Below, one piece after another: positions 14,053-14,392 of a stretch of 14,392 nt of DNA; the first letter of the stretch is position 1, and the number at the start of each line of letters is the position of its first letter. Position numbers and translations under genes: made by a program. The stretch spans positions 1-14,392 of the forward strand of contig CALCJG010000318.1 in NCBI GenBank assembly GCA_937967705.1, read 5' to 3'. A model generated the notes under the pieces. That model saw nothing but the letters and a program-made list of their open reading frames with translations, did no database searches and had not been told where the DNA came from. Source of the DNA: an uncultured Spirochaetia bacterium. Its GTDB lineage: Bacteria > Spirochaetota > UBA4802 > JAGODF01.

Positions 14053-14392
14053 GTGGCAACTCAAAGAGAAATACGAAAACGGATACAGTCGGTAACCAGT
14101 ACCAAGAAGATAACGAAAACAATGGAAATGGTTTCGACTGCTAAAATGAAGAAGATGCAGGATCGCTTAGGCATGACGAAACCCTATGCAGACAAGGTTG
14201 ACCAGATTATTGGCCATCTCCGGGAATCTGCCGTGGGAGATGTTTACGATCCGCTTCTTCAGGAAAGAACCAACCCGAATAGAGTATTGATTTTAATGAT
14301 TACCGGCAACAGGGGTCTTTGCAGCGGGTTCAACACAAACGTTATTGATAATACGCTGAAATTCAAGCAGAAACTTGCCGTTGAGGAAGGAA
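14053..14392 (+). CDS. atpG: ATP synthase F1 subunit gamma, N-terminal part
   Basis: Central rotor stalk; the window holds the first 113 codons and cuts the gene. The N-terminal helix ATQREIRKRIQSVTSTKKITKT and MEMVSTAKMKKMQ are classic gamma sequences, and ITGNRGLCSGFN is the conserved loop that begins the globular domain. The start is GTG at 14053 with AAGG at 8-nt spacing, 35 bp after the atpA stop. The genes for beta and epsilon are expected next but are outside the window. Confidence 0.95.
   Translation, partial: MATQREIRKRIQSVTSTKKITKTMEMVSTAKMKKMQDRLGMTKPYADKVDQIIGHLRESAVGDVYDPLLQERTNPNRVLILMITGNRGLCSGFNTNVIDNTLKFKQKLAVEEG

Overview
The window is bacterial chromosome, gene-dense and mostly ordinary core metabolism. 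A beta-barrel-like secreted protein and signal peptides point to a diderm (Gram-negative-type) bacterium. A receptor-type adenylate cyclase with a seven-helix membrane module and an adenylate kinase with a long metal-binding-type LID are features I associate with spirochaetes (Leptospira-like lineages) and some former Deltaproteobacteria. That placement is an inference from protein style only. No phage, IS element, CRISPR array, tRNA or rRNA was seen.

Layout. (1) Positions 1-101 hold the C-terminal end of an endonuclease IV-like gene. (2) Positions 180-3246, plus strand: a near-consensus sigma-70 promoter drives a translationally coupled pair, a 7TM receptor class III adenylate cyclase and a small beta-barrel-like exported protein, ending at a hairpin shared with the convergent adk gene. 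(3) Positions 3337-4373, minus strand: adenylate kinase with a small unknown gene upstream. (4) Positions 4567-5823, minus strand: a DUF523-DUF1722 fusion (2-thiouracil desulfurase-like half plus YbgA-like half) and an FmdB-type zinc ribbon gene that has its own terminator. (5) Positions 5824-6084: an intergenic stretch with a plus-strand promoter, a perfect 12-bp inverted repeat and a possible 45-codon gene. (6) Positions 6081-8882, minus strand: an apparent operon of an ECF-type sigma factor, moeA and a PP-loop tRNA-thiolation-like enzyme. (7) Positions 9017-9277, minus strand: a solitary HicB-like antitoxin gene. (8) Positions 9278-9641: a non-coding AT-rich region with dyads and the candidate ATP synthase promoter. 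(9) Positions 9642-14392, plus strand: the F-type ATP synthase operon atpZ/I-atpB-atpE-atpF-atpH-atpA-atpG, the last cut by the window edge.

How the genes work together. The last region builds the proton-translocating FoF1 ATP synthase: a, c and b make Fo; delta, alpha and gamma make part of F1; beta and epsilon presumably lie beyond the window. The c-subunit glutamate context looks proton-type rather than sodium-type. The sigma factor-moeA-PP-loop cluster links molybdenum cofactor insertion and sulfur transfer to one candidate ECF promoter. The DUF523 protein and FmdB ribbon nearby are also sulfur or metal proteins.

The most interesting signals are non-coding. A perfect 30-bp palindrome with a U-rich tail sits across the atpF stop codon, inside the ATP synthase operon. 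A TATAAT-type promoter lies between atpZ and atpB. The 5835-6084 promoter/inverted repeat/small ORF unit is also notable. I did not find a clear, wholly new multi-gene system.
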